DNA from: Polaribacter haliotis | Lineage (GTDB): Bacteria; Bacteroidota; Bacteroidia; Flavobacteriales; Flavobacteriaceae | Direction: 5' to 3' | NCBI RefSeq assembly: GCF_014784055.1 | Contig: NZ_CP061813.1 | Coordinates: 2,428,001-2,492,000 of the forward strand | Length of the DNA: 64,000 bases | Part shown: positions 43,120 to 52,052 of the stretch, piece after piece | Numbering within the stretch: position 1 is the stretch's first letter | How the letters are laid out: each line of letters starts with the position of its first letter | Notes under the pieces: generated by a model | What the model saw: the letters and a program-made list of their open reading frames with translations, nothing else | The model's database searches: none | Told to the model about the DNA's origin: nothing | Program-made: the position numbers and the translations under genes

Positions 43120-44049
43120 TTATTTTACACAAAAATTAACCGCTTTTTCAACAATTTCAACAGAAACTGCTCCAGTTCCAACCAATTCTCCATCTGCTTG
43201 AATAAATGGTTTTGTGGTTTGTGGAATAACAGTAATTTGCTTCGTTTTATAAGTTGCTACTTTTTTATGATGCACAATTTTCCCAGAATATAACTTCGGA
43301 AGATTCAACACCAAATCTAAAAAAGTGAGATTTTTAGCGATGGTAATATCTAATAAACCATCAGAAGTGTTCACATTTTCTGTGAATTGCATTCCACCAC
43401 CAGAAAATTTACAAATACCAAAAATTGCCATTAAACAGTTGGTTTCAATAACTTTATCATTAAAAATAATTTTAAATATTGATTTTTTATAGAATAACAA
43501 ACCATAAATTCCGGCCAATAAATAAGAAATAGCACCAAACTTTTTTAAAGATTTTAGTTTGTTAACAATGTAACCATCATACCCCAAACCAGCCACATTA
43601 TTAAAATAGGTAAGTTGATTATCCTCAGTTTTTAAAACACCAATATCTTGTAGAATTGTCTTCTTTTTAGAGATAATTTCTATTGATTTTTCAATATTAT
43701 TAGGAATATTGTAGGTCTTTATCCAATCGTTTCCAGTTCCTAAAGGAATTACACCAATAGTTAGTTCGGAAGTTTTTACATACCTTTGCAACATTATTCC
43801 GTTAACTACATTGTGTAGTGTTCCATCTCCACCAACGGAAATAATGTTTCTAAACCCTTTATTGATAGCGTTTTGTACCAAATCAACCTCGTGTTTAGAG
43901 AATTGTGTAAAAGCAAAAGAATAGTCTAAATTCTTGTGTTTTAAGTTTTGTTGAATTTCCTTCCATTGTTTAGAAAAATCGCCATTACCAGAAGTAGAGT
44001 TTGCAATTATAAACCAAGAATTAATATTGATTTTATCAATATGAGACAT
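43120..44049 (-). CDS. Diacylglycerol/lipid kinase (YegS/DagK family)
   Basis: I place the start at the ATG at 44049 (MSHIDKININSWFIIANSTSGNG), giving 309 residues; the open frame runs 16 hydrophobic codons further. The catalytic-domain motifs are NSTSGNG, VGGDGTLHNVVNG (ATP-binding GGDGT) and GVIPLGTGNDWIKT, and the C-terminal beta-sandwich has FSGGGMQFTENVNTSDGLLDI. It phosphorylates a lipid such as diacylglycerol; exact substrate unknown. Confidence 0.9.
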   Translation of the reverse strand: MSHIDKININSWFIIANSTSGNGDFSKQWKEIQQNLKHKNLDYSFAFTQFSKHEVDLVQNAINKGFRNIISVGGDGTLHNVVNGIMLQRYVKTSELTIGVIPLGTGNDWIKTYNIPNNIEKSIEIISKKKTILQDIGVLKTEDNQLTYFNNVAGLGYDGYIVNKLKSLKKFGAISYLLAGIYGLLFYKKSIFKIIFNDKVIETNCLMAIFGICKFSGGGMQFTENVNTSDGLLDITIAKNLTFLDLVLNLPKLYSGKIVHHKKVATYKTKQITVIPQTTKPFIQADGELVGTGAVSVEIVEKAVNFCVK

Positions 44050-44187
44050 AAATAATAAATTAATAAACAAGCAAAGTACAAAATTGAATCGTAACAATTA
44101 ATTAATAAAAATTTAGATTTTATAGAAATAATGATAGTTATTTTAGCATCGAATTCAAGATTCAAGTTAGATTGATAAAAATTTTTA

Positions 44188-44209
44188 AATTCGTGAATTC
44201 GTGGCGAAA
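44188..44209. repeat. Dispersed TTCGTGAATTCGTGGC repeat
   Basis: ATTCGTGAATTCGTGGC occurs in the 220-base gap between the divergent lipid-kinase and rnr genes. The same unit, in either orientation, is at 23741, 51761 and 52014. Apart from this unit the gap is AT-rich and shows no gene. Confidence 0.65.
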
Positions 44210-44269
44210 TATCCACAAAAATTTCATTTTAAATAATTGTATTTTGCAGAAGAAATAATAAAAACATAA

Positions 44270-46489
44270 ATGACAAAAAAGAAGAAAAAAATATATAAAA
44301 AGAAAGGAAAAGTTGTAAAAGATTTAACTAAAAATATATTCAGAATTTTAAATGAAGACAGTAGTAAGTTCTTCAATTATAAACAAATAGCTTCAAAATT
44401 AAAAATTGAAGATACTGATGGGAAAAATCAGGTTATTAAAAAGTTAGCAGAATTAACTGCTACCAAAAAAATTAAAGAAGTAGACAGAGGAAAGTTTCAA
44501 ATTAATGAAGATAGAAAGTATTCTATTGGAACATTAGATGTTACTTCAAACGGAAATGGATATTTTATAACAGACGATTATGAAAACGATGTTTTTATTC
44601 CAAATATTAACCTAGGTAAGGGTTTACATGGCGATGTTGTAAGAGCTTATGTTTACAAACGTAAACGAAGTAACAAGTTAGAAGCCGATGTTGTAGAAAT
44701 TATAGAACGTGCAAAAACAGAGTTTGTAGGTGTTTTACAGAAGAATAAAAACTTCGGATTTGTAATTTGCGACAATCATAAAATGTACGCAGATATTTTT
44801 ATTTCTGAAAACAAGATGAATGGCGCAGAACATGGAGACAAAGTGCAAGCTACTATTCAAGATTGGCCAGAAAACTCTAAAAATCCGTTTGGAAAAATTA
44901 CGACAGTTTTAGGGAAACCAGGAGACCATAATACAGAAATGCATTCTATTTTATTAGAATACGATTTGCCTTATGAATTTGAGCCAGAAGTAGAAAAAGA
45001 AGCACAAAATTTACCGATAGAAATTACAAAAGAAGAAATTGGTAAGCGTAGAGATATGCGTAAAGATTTAACTTTTACGATAGATCCAAAAGACGCAAAA
45101 GATTTTGATGATGCATTATCATTTACAAAATTAGAAAATGGTAATTTCGAAGTAGGAATTCACATTGCAGATGTTTCGCATTATTTACAACCAAAAACTA
45201 TTTTAGATGATGAAGCTTATGAAAGAGCAACATCTGTTTATTTAGTGGATAGAGTAGTGCCAATGTTACCAGAAATGTTGAGTAATGGTGTTTGTTCTTT
45301 AAGACCAAATGAAGAAAAATTAACTTTTTCGGCAGTTTTTGAAATCAACCAGAAAGCACAAATTGTAAACGAATGGTTTGGTAGAACAGTAACGTATTCC
45401 GATCAACGTTTTGCTTATGAAGAAGCACAAGATATTATAGAAAATGTAACGTTGTCAGACGATGTTCAACCTTATACAATGCCAGTTGATATTTCTATTA
45501 TTGACGAGGAATATACTGTAACTCCAGAAGTAGTAGAAGCAACTTTACAATTAGATAAATTGGCAAAAATTCTTCGTAAAAAGAGAATGAAACAAGGTGC
45601 AATTTCTTTTGATAGAGTAGAAGTGAAGTTTAATTTAGATGAAGAAGCAAACCCAGTTGGTGTTTTCTTTAAAACGTCTAAAGATGCTAATAAATTAATT
45701 GAAGAATTTATGTTATTAGCGAACAGAAAAGTGGCAGAATTTATTGGAAGATCTAAAGGAAAACCATCAGGAAAAACGTTTATTTATAGAGTTCATGATG
45801 AGCCAAATGAAGAAAAATTGGCTTCTTTAGAAAATATTATTGGCAAATTCGGTTATAAAATAGATACAACTACAAAAGCATCAACTTCAGATTCTTTAAA
45901 TCAGTTATTAAGTGATGTAAATGGAAAAGCAGAATCGAATATGATTGAAACGCTTGCTATTAGAACCATGTCTAAAGCTGTGTATACCACTAAAAATATT
46001 GGACATTATGGATTGGCATTTGACTATTACAGTCATTTTACGTCACCAATTAGACGTTATCCAGATGTAATGACACATAGATTGCTACAACATTATTTAG
46101 ATGGAGGAGAAACGCCGAAAGCAGATCCTTATGAAGAAAAATGTAAACATTCTTCACATAGAGAAGAATTGGCTTCGAAAGCAGAACGTTCTTCAATAAA
46201 ATATATGCAGGTTAAATACATGCAAGATCATAAAGATGAAGTATTTGATGGTGTAATTACAGGTGTTACAGAATGGGGAATTTATGTTGAAATTACAGCC
46301 AATAAATGTGAAGGAATGGTTAGAATTAGAGATATAAAAAGCGATTATTATATTTTTGATGAAAAACAATATGCAATTATTGGGCAATCCACTAAAAACA
46401 TGTATCAATTAGGAGATGATGTAAAAGTTCAGGTGAAAAAGACCGATTTAGAACGTAAACATTTAGATTTTAATTTGATTGAAGAATAA
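44270..46489 (+). CDS. rnr: Ribonuclease R
   Basis: The 739-residue 3'-5' exoribonuclease has a lysine-rich N-terminus, a helix-turn-helix-like domain (about 20-85) and two cold-shock RNA-binding domains. The RNB core begins at RKDLTFTIDPKDAKDFDDALSF and holds the metal-binding aspartates; HYGLAFDYYSHFTSPIRRYPDVMTHRLL follows later in the core. A C-terminal S1 domain (VFDGVITGVTEWGIYVEI) completes it. It degrades structured RNA in the cytoplasm. It is followed 11 bases later by a YbjQ-like gene and lies opposite the lipid-kinase gene. Confidence 0.97.
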   Translation: MTKKKKKIYKKKGKVVKDLTKNIFRILNEDSSKFFNYKQIASKLKIEDTDGKNQVIKKLAELTATKKIKEVDRGKFQINEDRKYSIGTLDVTSNGNGYFITDDYENDVFIPNINLGKGLHGDVVRAYVYKRKRSNKLEADVVEIIERAKTEFVGVLQKNKNFGFVICDNHKMYADIFISENKMNGAEHGDKVQATIQDWPENSKNPFGKITTVLGKPGDHNTEMHSILLEYDLPYEFEPEVEKEAQNLPIEITKEEIGKRRDMRKDLTFTIDPKDAKDFDDALSFTKLENGNFEVGIHIADVSHYLQPKTILDDEAYERATSVYLVDRVVPMLPEMLSNGVCSLRPNEEKLTFSAVFEINQKAQIVNEWFGRTVTYSDQRFAYEEAQDIIENVTLSDDVQPYTMPVDISIIDEEYTVTPEVVEATLQLDKLAKILRKKRMKQGAISFDRVEVKFNLDEEANPVGVFFKTSKDANKLIEEFMLLANRKVAEFIGRSKGKPSGKTFIYRVHDEPNEEKLASLENIIGKFGYKIDTTTKASTSDSLNQLLSDVNGKAESNMIETLAIRTMSKAVYTTKNIGHYGLAFDYYSHFTSPIRRYPDVMTHRLLQHYLDGGETPKADPYEEKCKHSSHREELASKAERSSIKYMQVKYMQDHKDEVFDGVITGVTEWGIYVEITANKCEGMVRIRDIKSDYYIFDEKQYAIIGQSTKNMYQLGDDVKVQVKKTDLERKHLDFNLIEE

Positions 46490-46500
46490 AAAATAAAACA

Positions 46501-46824
46501 ATGATTTTAACAACAACACATAACATAGAAGGTTTTAAAATAGTAGATTATTTAGGAATTGTAACAGGTACTGCTTACGATTCCAGTTATTCTTCAAATG
46601 GAACAAAAATGTCTTTTAAAGATATGTTTAGCATGTCTAAATATTATGAAAAATATACTTTAGGTCTAGAGGCTATTAAAGAAAAAGCATTTCAGAATTT
46701 AAAAGACAATGCTTTAAAATTAGGTGCAAATGCAGTTGTAGGAATTCAACTAGATGTAGAGCCTTTGGCAAATTCATCTACATTATTAGTTTCAATTACA
46801 GGAACTGCTGTAAAAGCTGAATAA
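46501..46824 (+). CDS. YbjQ-family (UPF0145) heavy-metal-binding-like protein
   Basis: The 107-residue protein shows the YbjQ pattern: TTTHNIEGFKIVDYLGIVTGTA at the start, then a helix AIKEKAFQNLKDNALKLGANAVVGIQLD and a terminal strand LLVSITGTAV. These form ring-like homo-oligomers; biological function is unsettled. It follows rnr by 11 bases and is probably cotranscribed. Confidence 0.85.
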   Translation: MILTTTHNIEGFKIVDYLGIVTGTAYDSSYSSNGTKMSFKDMFSMSKYYEKYTLGLEAIKEKAFQNLKDNALKLGANAVVGIQLDVEPLANSSTLLVSITGTAVKAE

Positions 46825-46917
46825 TATTATTTTAACGATATTTACACAATAAAAACTAGTAAAAACCTTTATAGTGGTATATTTTTTGAATTAAAATTAT
46901 CAACTAAACCTTTAATA

Positions 46918-47607
46918 ATGAAAAATTTAGCTTTTTTAAACCTATTATTTGTGTCGTTTTTAATAAATGCGCAAACTACTGTTACTAAAAACTTGGGCGA
47001 TTATAATACCTTAAAAGTATATAATGGAATAGAGGTAACTCTTATAAAGTCTTCCAATCAAAAGTTGGAAATCACTGGCGAAAAGTCGGAAATGGTTAAA
47101 ATTAAGAATGTAGATAATACTTTAAAATTATCGTTACCTTTTTCTTTAAAACCAGAAGATAATTCTGCAGATGGTAAGATATTAATTAAAATTTATTACA
47201 ATAAAAACATCGATATTATCGATGGTAATGAAGGTGCAACCATTACTGGTAAAGATTTTAACCAAGATAAAATTGAAGTAAATGCACAAGAAAGAGCGTT
47301 TATCAATTTAACTATAACAACCAAAGAACTTAAAGTAAGATCCTCTTCTGGAGGAATTATAAAACTTTCTGGAACAACAACTAACCAAGAAGTAGATGTA
47401 GATTTATATGGCATTTACCATGGTTTTAATATGAAATCTACTGAAAAAACAGATGTAAAAGCAGGCACTGGAGCAAAAGCAGAAGTAAATTCTGAAAAAA
47501 CGTTAAATGCTAAAGTTAGTTTTGGAGGTACCATTTTTTATAGAGGAAATCCAGAAGTTGTAAAAGATAAAAAAGTAATTGGTGGTATTATTGAAAAAAG
47601 AAATTAA
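46918..47607 (+). CDS. Secreted DUF2807 (GIN-domain) protein
   Basis: The 229-residue protein has a signal peptide (MKNLAFLNLLFVSFLINAQ). It is otherwise a right-handed beta-solenoid of the putative auto-transporter adhesin, head GIN type (YNTLKVYNGIEVTLIKSSNQKLEITGE and later YYNKNIDIIDGNEGATITG, given as sample turns). Such proteins are abundant at the Bacteroidota surface or periplasm with no known activity. It has no T9SS sorting domain. Confidence 0.83.
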   Translation: MKNLAFLNLLFVSFLINAQTTVTKNLGDYNTLKVYNGIEVTLIKSSNQKLEITGEKSEMVKIKNVDNTLKLSLPFSLKPEDNSADGKILIKIYYNKNIDIIDGNEGATITGKDFNQDKIEVNAQERAFINLTITTKELKVRSSSGGIIKLSGTTTNQEVDVDLYGIYHGFNMKSTEKTDVKAGTGAKAEVNSEKTLNAKVSFGGTIFYRGNPEVVKDKKVIGGIIEKRN

Positions 47608-47675
47608 TAGAAATAAAACAAAATAGTACTATAACAACCTTTTTTGTATCTTTGTATTATTAAATTACATAAAAA

Positions 47676-47864
47676 ATGAACAGTTTATCTATATTTTTTG
47701 GCTTTATTGGCGGACCTCAAGTAATTATAATTCTTGTAGTTGTTTTATTATTGTTTGGTGGAAGAAAAATACCAGAATTAATGAAAGGATTAGGAAGTGG
47801 AATTAAAGAGTTTAAAAATGCATCTAAAGACGAATCTGAAGAACAATTAAAAGAGAAGAAGTAA
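47676..47864 (+). CDS. tatA: Sec-independent protein translocase TatA/E
   Basis: The 62-residue protein has an N-terminal transmembrane helix ([19 protein letters not shown]), the FG hinge and an amphipathic helix ([19 protein letters not shown]), the standard TatA architecture. It forms the protein-conducting part of the twin-arginine translocon; tatB and tatC are not in the window. A TATCTTTG at 47647-47654 is a good -7 promoter element. A terminator follows. Confidence 0.93.
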   Translation: MNSLSIFFGFIGGPQVIIILVVVLLLFGGRKIPELMKGLGSGIKEFKNASKDESEEQLKEKK

Positions 47865-47896
47865 GGAATTTACTTTTAAAATAATACTAATATAAG

Positions 47897-47930
47897 AAAA
47901 GCTCAATCTATTAATAGATTGAGCTTTTTT
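47897..47930 (+). terminator. Intrinsic terminator of tatA
   Basis: AAAAGCTCAATCTAT pairs with ATAGATTGAGCTTTT and is followed by T residues, 33 bases beyond the tatA stop. Confidence 0.9.
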
Positions 47931-48065
47931 AATACGAATTAAAAGAATCCCCCAATTTTTCTAATTCACTTTTAGTACCACAAATATAATTATTACAATC
48001 GTTTGCATGTATATCTTTGTTACAAACAGGAAGGTTTTTCTGTTAAATGGGATTAATGGGAAGGT

Positions 48066-48968
48066 TTATTTTAACAATTTTAATAAAGATTGCTTAGAAA
48101 ATTTTCTAGATACAGGAATATCAAAAGGAAGTATATCTGATTTTAATAAATAACCTCTGGCATTTCCAGAAATATCTTTTATAAATTTTGTATTAACAAT
48201 ATAACTTTTATGACATCTAAGAATGGAACTATTATCTGCAAGTATTTTATTTATTTCTGTAAGGGTAATTCTTAAAACCTTTTCTTTTAATATATTATTT
48301 TTCTTAATAAAAAAGCTTGCATAATTTCCTTGAGAAGTAATATATACCAATTCTTTTAGACGAAATTTAATACTTTCTTTTTGGTTTTCTGAAAATATTT
48401 CTACTTTAGAATCTCCATTTTCTTCTTTTATTACCTTTATCTTTTCTTCTACTTTTTTTAACTTTTCTGTATTATGTTTGTTAATTAACCTCGCTCTTTT
48501 TCTTCTTTTTCTACGAATATTTTTTTCATTTAAAAATACAAAAAAGGTAAGTGGAAAAATACTTATTAAAAAAGTATAAAATAAAAACTCTAAGAAACTA
48601 AAACTTTTTAAATTATATGGTTCTTTAAACATTTCGCCAAAATACCATAATAAAATAGCTATAAAAGTAACTCCAGTTAATATTAAGAGTAGGTTTCTAC
48701 CAATTGTCCAATTTTCTTCATGAAAATAATTCTTAAATATTAATGGTGGAATATAAAGCACAATAAAAGTACCTACAAAAGCACCCAAGCCTAATCCTAA
48801 AGTATATTGTAAAATAATTTCTTGGAAACTATAAAGATAAAAAGGTCTAAAAATATATAAAAAAAGGAATACAAAAAGTCCATGAAAAAAACTTATTTTC
48901 AATTTAAATTTCACAGAAGGGTTGTAAAAGTAAGGCGTTTTAAACCATTTTAAAATAGATTGAATCAT
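48066..48968 (-). CDS. Membrane-bound LytTR-domain transcriptional regulator
   Basis: The 300-residue protein has four transmembrane helices in the first 150 residues (for example LFVFLFLYIFRPFYLYSF and FIAILLWYFGEMF), a basic segment (RRKRRKRARLINKH) and a C-terminal LytTR DNA-binding domain (about 200-300; KELVYITSQGNYASFFI, ILRCHKSYIVNTKFIKDI, FDIPVSRKFSKQSLL). There is no receiver domain, so signal input is presumably through the membrane part. Target genes are unknown. Confidence 0.88.
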   Translation of the reverse strand: MIQSILKWFKTPYFYNPSVKFKLKISFFHGLFVFLFLYIFRPFYLYSFQEIILQYTLGLGLGAFVGTFIVLYIPPLIFKNYFHEENWTIGRNLLLILTGVTFIAILLWYFGEMFKEPYNLKSFSFLEFLFYTFLISIFPLTFFVFLNEKNIRRKRRKRARLINKHNTEKLKKVEEKIKVIKEENGDSKVEIFSENQKESIKFRLKELVYITSQGNYASFFIKKNNILKEKVLRITLTEINKILADNSSILRCHKSYIVNTKFIKDISGNARGYLLKSDILPFDIPVSRKFSKQSLLKLLK

Positions 48969-49019
48969 AGCAATTTTCGATACAATTAATTGTTTAAAAT
49001 ATGTTTATTTAAAGATTTC

Positions 49020-49949
49020 TTATGCATCTTTCTTTTTTTCTTTCTGGTTTTTCATTGCTTCTCCAATTTGGTTACTTGCAGTAAAACTTGCAACCATATC
49101 ATTTAACATTTGGCTACCAGCTTGTGGTGAATTTGGTAAAAGAATTAAATTACTGTTGGTTTCGCTTCCAATTGCTTGTAAAGTATCATAATGTTGTGTT
49201 ACAACAATTAATGCAGATGCTTCTTGAGAATTAATACCAACTCTGTTTAAAACATCTACAGATTCTTCTAAACCACGTGCAATTTCTCTTCTTTGGTCTG
49301 CAATACCTTGTCCTTGTAAACGTTTGCTTTCTGCCTCTGCTTTTGCTTTTTCTACAATTAAAATACGTTGTGCATCACCTTCGTATTGAGCAGCAGTTTT
49401 TTCTCTATCTGCAGCATTAATTCTGTTCATAGCTATTTTTACCTGAGGATCTGGGTCGATATCTGTAACCAAAGTTCTAATAATATCGAAACCATAATCT
49501 AACATGGCATCGTTTAATTCTGTTTTTACAGCAATAGCAATATCATCTTTCTTTACAAAAACATCATCCAATTTCATTTTTGGAACTTCTGCACGAACTA
49601 CATCAAAAACATAAGAAGTTATTTGTTCATGAGGATAATCTAATTTATAAAAAGCATCATACACCTTTTCTGTAATTACTTTGTATTGTACAGAAACTTT
49701 TAATTTCACAAAAACATCGTCTAATGTTTTTGTTTCAACAATTACATCTAATTGTTGGATTTTTAAACTCAACCTTCCTGCAACCCTATCTACGAAAGGT
49801 ATTTTAAGTTTAAGACCAGAGTGTCTAATTGCATTAAACTTTCCAAAGCGTTCGATAATTGCAGCAGTTTGTTGCTTTACCATAAAAAAGGAAGCAAAAA
49901 TAATAAGGCCAATTATAAGAATGGTGATAATAAATGGTGCTGGTAACAT
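49020..49949 (-). CDS. SPFH/band-7 membrane protein (stomatin/paraslipin-like)
   Basis: The 309-residue protein has one N-terminal membrane anchor (FIITILIIGLIIFASFFMV). An SPFH domain follows (QQTAAIIERFGKFNAIRHSGLKLKIPFVDRV as successive strands), then a coiled-coil (KTAAQYEGDAQRILIVEKAKAEAESKRLQGQG) and a lysine-rich C-terminus. Stomatin-like proteins scaffold membrane microdomains. It is flanked by the LytTR regulator downstream and gltX upstream, but a terminator separates it from gltX. Confidence 0.9.
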   Translation of the reverse strand: MLPAPFIITILIIGLIIFASFFMVKQQTAAIIERFGKFNAIRHSGLKLKIPFVDRVAGRLSLKIQQLDVIVETKTLDDVFVKLKVSVQYKVITEKVYDAFYKLDYPHEQITSYVFDVVRAEVPKMKLDDVFVKKDDIAIAVKTELNDAMLDYGFDIIRTLVTDIDPDPQVKIAMNRINAADREKTAAQYEGDAQRILIVEKAKAEAESKRLQGQGIADQRREIARGLEESVDVLNRVGINSQEASALIVVTQHYDTLQAIGSETNSNLILLPNSPQAGSQMLNDMVASFTASNQIGEAMKNQKEKKKDA

Positions 49950-50054
49950 AATTTTGTGTTTTAAGAATTAATAATCAGTTAATTGTAAATATACTGAAAA
50001 ATCAATTCGTTTATAAGACACAATTTTTTTAGAAAGTTACATTTTTAAACAAAA

Positions 50055-50080
50055 AAACCTCTTAAATTAATAAGAGGTTT
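50055..50080 (-). terminator. Intrinsic terminator of gltX
   Basis: AAACCTCTTA pairs with TAAGAGGTTT over a six-base loop, and on the minus strand it is followed by TTTTTTTG. It lies 21 bases after the gltX stop. Confidence 0.85.
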
Positions 50081-50101
50081 AAAAAATTAAGAATTAAAAA
50101 A

Positions 50102-51646
50102 CTACAATTTCTCGATAGCGTTTTCTATTCTTTTAATAGTTTCTTGTTTGCCAATCATTTCCATAATATCAAATAAATGAGGTCCAGCTAATTTACCAAC
50201 TAAAGACAAACGTAAGGGTTGCATTACTTTACCAAAACCAATTTCTTTAGCAGTAATCCATTCTTTAATTTCTTTCTCTGCATTTTCTGATGAAAAATCT
50301 TGAATATTCTCGATAATTCCAATCAACTCTTTCATTAACGAGCCGGTTTCTGGCTTCCAATTCTTTTTTGATGCTTTTTCGTCATACTCTTTTGGAGCTT
50401 CAAAAAAGAAACTTGATAAATCCCAAAAATCAGCAACAAAAACAGCTCTTTCTTTGATTAAAGAGACTACTTTTTGAGTATAATTTTTATCACTTTTAAT
50501 TCCCTTTTCTTCTAAAATAGAGAAGTATAAATCAGTCAATTCTTCATCTGATTTAGACTGCATATATTGTTGTTGAAACCAGTTTGTTTTATCCGGATTA
50601 AATTTTGCACCAGATTTGCTAACACGTTTTAAATCAAATTCTTGTATTAAATCTTCCAAAGAAAATAATTCTTGTTCAGTTCCAGGATTCCAACCTAAAA
50701 ACGCTAACATATTTATAAAAGCGTCTGCGAAATAACCATCTTCTTTGTAACCACGAGAAACGTCTCCAGTTTCTTCGTTTGTGTATGCTAATGGAAATAC
50801 AGGAAAACCTAATTTATCGCCATCTCTTTTGCTCAGTTTTCCTTTTCCAATTGGTTTTAATATTAATGGTAAATGTGCAAATTTAGGAGTGTTCCAACCA
50901 AAAGCTTTGTATAATAAAACGTGCAAAGCCATGGATGGTAACCATTCTTCACCACGAATTACGTGGCTAATTTCCATTAAATGGTCGTCCACAATATTTG
51001 CTAAATGATAAGTTGGCATTCCATCACTTTTAAACAAAATTTTGTCGTCTAAAACATTGGTATCAATTTTAATTTCTCCACGAATTTCGTCATTCAATAC
51101 AAGCGTTTCATCTTGTGGAGATTTAAAACGAACTACATATTTATCGCCATTATTAATTCGGTTTTTCGTTTCTTCAGCAGTTAAAACTAAAGAATTTACC
51201 AAACGACCTTTTTCGCGATTATGCCAATTATAAATAAATGTTTTTCCTTCAGATTCGTGAGCTTTTCTTTCAGCATCTAAAGCTTCAGCAGTATCAAAAG
51301 CATAATATGCCCAGCCTTTATCAATAAGAACAGCTACGTATTTTTTGTAAATTTCTTTACGTTCAGACTGTCTATATGGACCAAATTTTTCGTTTTTGGA
51401 GCTTGCACTGAGCGTAGTCGAATGTGGACCTTCATCAAAAGGAATATTTGCCCATTTTAAAGAGTCGATTATATATTGTTCTGCATTTGCAACATAACGA
51501 GTTTGGTCTGTATCTTCGATTCTTAACACAAATGTTCCATTGTGTTTTTTTGCGAATAAATAATTGTATAAAGCCGTTCTTACACCACCAATATGTAAAG
51601 GTCCTGTTGGACTTGGGGCAAAACGAACACGAACATTAGATTCCAT
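50102..51646 (-). CDS. gltX: Glutamyl-tRNA synthetase, with an in-frame repeat-derived insertion
   Basis: The 514-residue class I synthetase has HIGH-type PSPTGPLHIGGVRTAL and KMSKS-type GKLSKRDGDK motifs and the anticodon-binding C-terminal domain. It charges tRNA-Glu. After NIPFDEGP (residues 67-74) the sequence reads HSTTLSASS (75-83) before resuming the conserved KNEKFGPYRQSERK. The nine extra residues are encoded by a stretch that matches the dispersed GAGCG(C/T)AGTCGAA repeat, so the repeat seems to have inserted without breaking the frame. The location is a surface loop near the catalytic domain. The enzyme is essential and presumably still works. Confidence 0.95.
   Translation of the reverse strand: MESNVRVRFAPSPTGPLHIGGVRTALYNYLFAKKHNGTFVLRIEDTDQTRYVANAEQYIIDSLKWANIPFDEGPHSTTLSASSKNEKFGPYRQSERKEIYKKYVAVLIDKGWAYYAFDTAEALDAERKAHESEGKTFIYNWHNREKGRLVNSLVLTAEETKNRINNGDKYVVRFKSPQDETLVLNDEIRGEIKIDTNVLDDKILFKSDGMPTYHLANIVDDHLMEISHVIRGEEWLPSMALHVLLYKAFGWNTPKFAHLPLILKPIGKGKLSKRDGDKLGFPVFPLAYTNEETGDVSRGYKEDGYFADAFINMLAFLGWNPGTEQELFSLEDLIQEFDLKRVSKSGAKFNPDKTNWFQQQYMQSKSDEELTDLYFSILEEKGIKSDKNYTQKVVSLIKERAVFVADFWDLSSFFFEAPKEYDEKASKKNWKPETGSLMKELIGIIENIQDFSSENAEKEIKEWITAKEIGFGKVMQPLRLSLVGKLAGPHLFDIMEMIGKQETIKRIENAIEKL
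51398..51424. repeat. Dispersed repeat inserted within gltX coding sequence
   Basis: The plus strand reads GCTTGCACTGAGCGTAGTC followed by GAATGTG. The core GAGCGTAGTCGAA differs by one base from the copy at 7272-7302 (GAGCGCAGTCGAA). Here it lies in the gltX gene and encodes the residues HSTTLSASS, in frame. Confidence 0.7.
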
Positions 51647-51841
51647 TTTTTTTGTTTTTTAGATTCCTGTTTTCACAGGAAAGACATTTTTAATGAACCT
51701 TAAAGAAAATTTAAGGTGCTTTTTTTCATGGCACAAAGATAGTTTTTAATGAAAAAATTTGCCACGAATTCACGAATTAATAGTTTTAAAAATAAAATAA
51801 GCACGTAGATTTTTAGAAAACATAGATATATAATATGAAAA

Positions 51842-51874
51842 AGACCCTTCAGGTTTTTAAAACCTGAAGGGTCT
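51842..51874. repeat. 33-bp perfect inverted repeat (CCCTTCAGG type)
   Basis: AGACCCTTCAGGTTTT pairs perfectly with AAAACCTGAAGGGTCT around a single T. It is related to the element at 51974-52006, with differences that are matched in both arms. Confidence 0.85.
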
Positions 51875-51973
51875 GAAGAAGATAGTTTTTTTATAAGAAA
51901 TGGAGAGAAGTTATAAAAAGTAGAAACTTTTTGTAAGTGTTTTTATTAAATTCTGACCACATATATTGATTAA

Positions 51974-52006
51974 AGACCTCACAGGTTTTTAAAACCTGTG
52001 AGGTCT
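51974..52006. repeat. 33-bp perfect inverted repeat (CCTCACAGG type)
   Basis: AGACCTCACAGGTTTT pairs perfectly with AAAACCTGTGAGGTCT around a single T. The inner AGGTTTTTAAAACCT core is shared with the element at 51842-51874. Confidence 0.85.
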
Positions 52007-52052
52007 GAAATGCATTCGTGAATTCGTGGCATTTCCCTCAGAAATTATCTTT

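Larger units (their letters stand above)
51647..52052. other. 406-base gene-free region made of dispersed inverted repeats
   Basis: No gene is apparent. The stretch holds a TTCCTG-TTTTCA-CAGGAA type hairpin (51663-51680) and ACCTTAAA/TTTAAGGT followed by T residues (51697-51725, terminator-like). It also holds a CACGAATTCACGAA unit (51761-51779), two long related inverted repeats (51842-51874 and 51974-52006) and a second GAATTCGTGGC unit (52014-52032). The region behaves as a landing site for short repeats between two minus-strand genes. Confidence 0.7.
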
